From a bacterium (GTDB lineage Bacteria > Campylobacterota > Campylobacteria > Campylobacterales > Sulfurimonadaceae), in contig JAHJGM010000009.1 in the NCBI GenBank assembly GCA_018824305.1, positions 124,001 to 188,000 of the forward strand: a stretch of 64,000 nucleotides of DNA. The letters are read 5' to 3'. The translations under genes and the position numbers were made by a program. Position 1 is the stretch's first letter. Every line of letters begins with the position of its first letter. Below are positions 60,674-64,000 of this stretch, in pieces. The notes under the pieces were generated by a model. It ran no database searches, was not told the DNA's origin, and was given only the letters and a program-made list of their open reading frames with translations.

Positions 60674-61909
60674 TTAACTTAATAGACACCCTGCCAAGTA
60701 TCCGCTTGCAAATGACCATTGCAGATTATAGCCTCCGCACGGTCCGTCTAAGTCCATGACCTCTCCGCAGAAATACACTCCTTTCATCAGACGGCTTTGC
60801 ATTGTTTGAGGGTCTATCTCTTTGAGGCTGATCCCGCCTCTTGTTATCATCGCCATCTTAAACCCCTCGTGTCCCGTTATGGTCAGAGGAGTGGACGCGA
60901 GTATCTTGACAAGTTCGGCACGGTTTTTTCCCTCGACTTTATTGAACTTCATCGAGGCATCGACATCTGTTAATCTGCACAGTTCAAGGATGACCGATTT
61001 TGGCAGAATACTCAGGAGGTTTTGCTCAATATTTGCATCAGGATTTTTTAATATCTCGCTTTTAAAATGACGGAGAATATCATCTTCATTCATCCCTTTT
61101 GTCAGGTTTGCGATGATGGGGACTTCGCCGAGTTTGCTCAAAAGCGGGGTGATCTCTCGGGCAAAATCAAGTACGACAGGACCGCGGATACCGCTCTTTG
61201 TAAAGATGAGATCGCCTAGCGCTTTAAGGTTCTTATATTTTTTAATATCAACACGCAGCTCGACCTTTGGCAGGGTATCGGCACGACAAGAGGTACCCCA
61301 TGTTTCTTTGGTCAAAAGCGGCATCATCGCAGGAAAAAGTTCGGTTGTAGTGTGTCCGAGGCTCGATGCCAGAGTGTAGCCGTCACCTTCGGCTCCAAGG
61401 GTAGGGTAACCAAGTCCTCCCGTAGCTATGATGACATTTGGTGCGTTGTAGACTTGAGAGTCGGTTTTAGCGCCGCTTACATGTAAGCCCTCATGAAGGA
61501 TCTCCGTGACTTTCTGCGAGGTTTTCACCTCTACATGTAAACGTTCAAGCTCATCTTCTAATGCACTAAGAATGGTCTGCGAATCATGTCCGAGGGGAAA
61601 CACGCGAAATCCGTCGGGTGCATGTGTCTCAACGCCTATCTCTTGAAAAAACGCTATGAGTGCTTTGTGGTCTAAGAGGTTTAATGCTTGGGTCATAAAA
61701 CGCCCGTTACGACCGAATTTTGCCATAAACTCTTCGTTACCAAGTGTATTTGTCAGGTTGCATCGCCCGCCGCCCGTAGCTTTGAGCTTGGCACCGAGCT
61801 TTGAGAGTTTTTCCAAAAGAAGGACTTTTTTGCCCTCACGTGCGGCTTTTATGGCAGCTATCATCCCCGCTGCACCAGAACCGACAACGATCACGTCATA
61901 TCTATTCAT
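60674..61909 (-). CDS. NAD(P)/FAD-dependent oxidoreductase (HI0933/BaiN family)
   Basis: VGSGAAGMIAAIKAAREGKKVLLLEK; GGGRCNLTN; DLDGPCGGYNLQWSFASGYLAG. Confidence 0.93.
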   Translation of the reverse strand: MNRYDVIVVGSGAAGMIAAIKAAREGKKVLLLEKLSKLGAKLKATGGGRCNLTNTLGNEEFMAKFGRNGRFMTQALNLLDHKALIAFFQEIGVETHAPDGFRVFPLGHDSQTILSALEDELERLHVEVKTSQKVTEILHEGLHVSGAKTDSQVYNAPNVIIATGGLGYPTLGAEGDGYTLASSLGHTTTELFPAMMPLLTKETWGTSCRADTLPKVELRVDIKKYKNLKALGDLIFTKSGIRGPVVLDFAREITPLLSKLGEVPIIANLTKGMNEDDILRHFKSEILKNPDANIEQNLLSILPKSVILELCRLTDVDASMKFNKVEGKNRAELVKILASTPLTITGHEGFKMAMITRGGISLKEIDPQTMQSRLMKGVYFCGEVMDLDGPCGGYNLQWSFASGYLAGCLLS

Positions 61910-61987
61910 CTACACCCTTTATTTAGTAAAATTGTATCGAATCTTAATGAAATAATAGTTTATACACATCATTAGTATAGATTATGA

Positions 61988-61993
61988 TATAAT
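61988..61993 (+). promoter_or_regulatory. Candidate -10 box TATAAT for the DEAD-box helicase gene
   Basis: TATGATATAATACG about 145 nt upstream of the MSFSTLGL start codon. Confidence 0.5.
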
Positions 61994-62136
61994 ACGTAAA
62001 TTTATTTGTGCTTCGGTTCACATCTGACTTCGTTTTTGTTCTACTATTTAACTTTAACTACACTAATTCATTAGCCAAATCGAGACTTGTTTTTTTTAAC
62101 ACTTACAGCGGGCTAACACACAAGGTACATTATTAT

Positions 62137-63372
62137 ATGTCATTTTCTACATTAGGTTTAGGGGCTCCTTTATTAAAAGCCATCCAAGAACAAGGGTATA
62201 GTGAGCCTACTCCTATACAAAAACAGGCGATTCCGGTCATTTTAAGCAAGCGTGATGTTTTAGCAGGCGCACAGACAGGCACAGGCAAGACAGCAGGTTT
62301 TACGCTTCCGTTACTTCAGATGTTATCTGATAAAAAAGTCACAGACCACAGAGTTCGTGCACTCATCCTGACTCCGACACGTGAGCTTGCTGCACAAGTG
62401 GGCGAGAGCGTTGAGCTTTACGGAAAACATCTTCCTTTTAGATCAAGCATCATCTTCGGCGGTGTCAATATAAACTCGCAGATAAAACAGCTTAAAGCGG
62501 GTGTCGATATCGTCATTGCTACACCGGGTCGTTTGCTTGACCACGTCGGGCAAAAAAACATAGACCTCTCTAAAGTAGAGTTTCTGATCCTCGATGAAGC
62601 GGACAGAATGCTTGATATGGGGTTTATAAACGATATTAAGAAGATCCTTGCCATCCTGCCTAAAAACAGACAAAACCTGTTGTTTTCGGCTACGTTCTCA
62701 GATGAGATAAAAAGATTGGCTGACGGATTGTTAAACAATCCTGCACTCATAGAGGTCGCAAAAAGAAATGCGACATCGCAGAATGTAAAGCAGATCATTC
62801 ATCCGGTAGACAGAGATAAGAAAAAAGAGCTTTTGACGCATCTTATCACGACTAAGAACTGGAAACAGGTCTTAGTGTTTACAAGAACGAAACATGGAGC
62901 CAACAAGCTTACGGGTCAGCTTGAAAAAGATGGTATCACAGCAGCTGCGATCCATGGAAATAAAAGCCAAAATGCTCGTACAAAAGCACTTGCCGACTTT
63001 AAAAACGGTGAAGTGCGTGTACTTGTAGCGACAGATATCGCAGCGCGCGGAATAGATATAGACCAGCTTCCCCATGTGGTGAATTTCGAGCTTCCTAATA
63101 TCGCAGAGGATTATGTCCACCGTATCGGCAGGACAGGGCGTGCGGGTAACGGCGGTGAGGCTATCTCACTTGTATGTGTCGATGAACACGAGTACCTAAA
63201 AGGTATCGAAAAATTGATAAAGCAGGAGATCCCTAAACATACATTTAAAGAGTTCACTCCAGATCCGTTCATAAAAGCAGAGCCGATACAGCAAAGAAGT
63301 AACTCAAGAAACAGTAATAATAGACCTAAGACAAACACACAGCGTCCTTCAAGCCAAAGAAGAGGCAGATAA
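62137..63372 (+). CDS. DEAD/DEAH box RNA helicase (RhlE-like; start at [13 protein letters not shown] rather than track Met 62008)
   Basis: [55 protein letters not shown]; basic C-terminus. Confidence 0.95.
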   Translation: MSFSTLGLGAPLLKAIQEQGYSEPTPIQKQAIPVILSKRDVLAGAQTGTGKTAGFTLPLLQMLSDKKVTDHRVRALILTPTRELAAQVGESVELYGKHLPFRSSIIFGGVNINSQIKQLKAGVDIVIATPGRLLDHVGQKNIDLSKVEFLILDEADRMLDMGFINDIKKILAILPKNRQNLLFSATFSDEIKRLADGLLNNPALIEVAKRNATSQNVKQIIHPVDRDKKKELLTHLITTKNWKQVLVFTRTKHGANKLTGQLEKDGITAAAIHGNKSQNARTKALADFKNGEVRVLVATDIAARGIDIDQLPHVVNFELPNIAEDYVHRIGRTGRAGNGGEAISLVCVDEHEYLKGIEKLIKQEIPKHTFKEFTPDPFIKAEPIQQRSNSRNSNNRPKTNTQRPSSQRRGR

Positions 63373-63376
63373 CCTC

Positions 63377-63907
63377 TTAAAGACGCGGACGGACTTCGCT
63401 TATGGCGTCATCTATGACGTATGAAGCGGTTCCGTTTGCGACCTCTGTATGTTTTAACTTCAGTGTCCCCCAGACCGTGATATTCTCATACGCATCCTCC
63501 ATCATCACTCCTTTATCCTTTTGTGTCGTTACAAAGATAGTCTGATTTGCCGGAGAGGCAGGTACATGTATGCACGCGGCTTGATTTGGAAAGAAAAGAA
63601 ACTTGTTCACACTCTCGCCGTCGATGTCTATGGGTACTAAGTAACCTGAAAGCTTAACGCTTTGTCCATTTACGGCTTTGTTGTTCCCCGCTTGTTTGAG
63701 TGCTTCTTGCATCTGTGCGTAGATCGCTTTTTCCTCTTCGCTTCCCTCTTTTACTTTGGAGACTTTCTGTTTATAAAAACTGACGATCTTGGCTTGGTTG
63801 AAATTCGGGTCGATGAGTTTTGACCAGTCGTCGATCTCATAACTTGGTTTGTCTGAACATGCAGATAAAAAAAGCACAAGTGAGAGAAACAGGAGTCTTT
63901 TTATCAT
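63377..63907 (-). CDS. DUF3299 domain lipoprotein
   Basis: Lipobox LFLSACS; KLSGYLVPIDIDGESVNKFLFFPNQAACIHVPASPANQTIFV. Confidence 0.82.
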   Translation of the reverse strand: MIKRLLFLSLVLFLSACSDKPSYEIDDWSKLIDPNFNQAKIVSFYKQKVSKVKEGSEEEKAIYAQMQEALKQAGNNKAVNGQSVKLSGYLVPIDIDGESVNKFLFFPNQAACIHVPASPANQTIFVTTQKDKGVMMEDAYENITVWGTLKLKHTEVANGTASYVIDDAISEVRPRL

Positions 63908-64000
63908 ATTTTGACCATCAGTCCGTCTTGCAGAGAGTTTTTGTATGACTTGAGTGCAGGCAGGACACTGACGGCTATGGCCGTAAATACCATAATCACA
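63904..64000 (-). CDS. C-terminal end of an FtsX-like ABC transporter permease (truncated by window edge)
   Basis: Reverse frame ...VIMVFTAIAVSVLPALKSYKNSLQDGLMVKI*; stop overlaps the ATG of the DUF3299 gene. Confidence 0.65.
   Translation of the reverse strand, partial: VIMVFTAIAVSVLPALKSYKNSLQDGLMVKI

Noticed and set aside
1-64000. CRISPR array, prophage or transposase
   Set aside because: No regularly spaced repeats, cas genes, phage structural genes or transposase motifs seen

Overview
The window looks like ordinary chromosome from a Campylobacterota species, probably Sulfurimonas-like. That placement is inferred from protein recognition and gene order (flgS; ruvA-ddl-hydrolase-murF; pyrD-M16-dapA-SDR), with no database search. 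It opens inside the 3' part of dnaE and closes inside an FtsX-type permease. Main blocks: dnaE / ankyrin protein / M18 peptidase / flgS; a Fur-family regulator divergent from a zinc operon (znuA-znuC-znuB plus a DUF1007-NicO 'ZevAB-like' fusion); a TetR-controlled LolA-like / outer-membrane barrel / RND operon; rseP-pgsA; a PAS protein plus CZB chemoreceptor pair; an RcnR/DmeR-like repressor and DmeF pair; murJ-cysS-pyrD-dapA; fapA-ruvA-ddl-murF; an AT-rich island carrying radC, a type I restriction-modification system and an embedded Fic module; TRAP dctQM with a chemoreceptor; pstSCAB-phoU and a PiT permease; trpD-tsaE-lptB-rpoN; tRNA-Ala(GGC); and a DEAD-box helicase. The most interesting observations are: (1) a strongly over-represented palindrome, YTACATGTAR (core TTACATGTAA), scattered inside genes in two different reading frames, which resembles a genome-wide DNA-level signal; (2) a compact radC-hsdR-[small antitoxin]-fic-hsdM-hsdS operon, including a 50-aa ORF missing from the supplied track that carries the Fic-inhibitory (S/T)xxxE(G/N) motif; (3) a ZevA-ZevB-like fusion inside the znu operon, with a 7-1-7 Fur-family-like operator. 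No CRISPR array, prophage or transposon was found.
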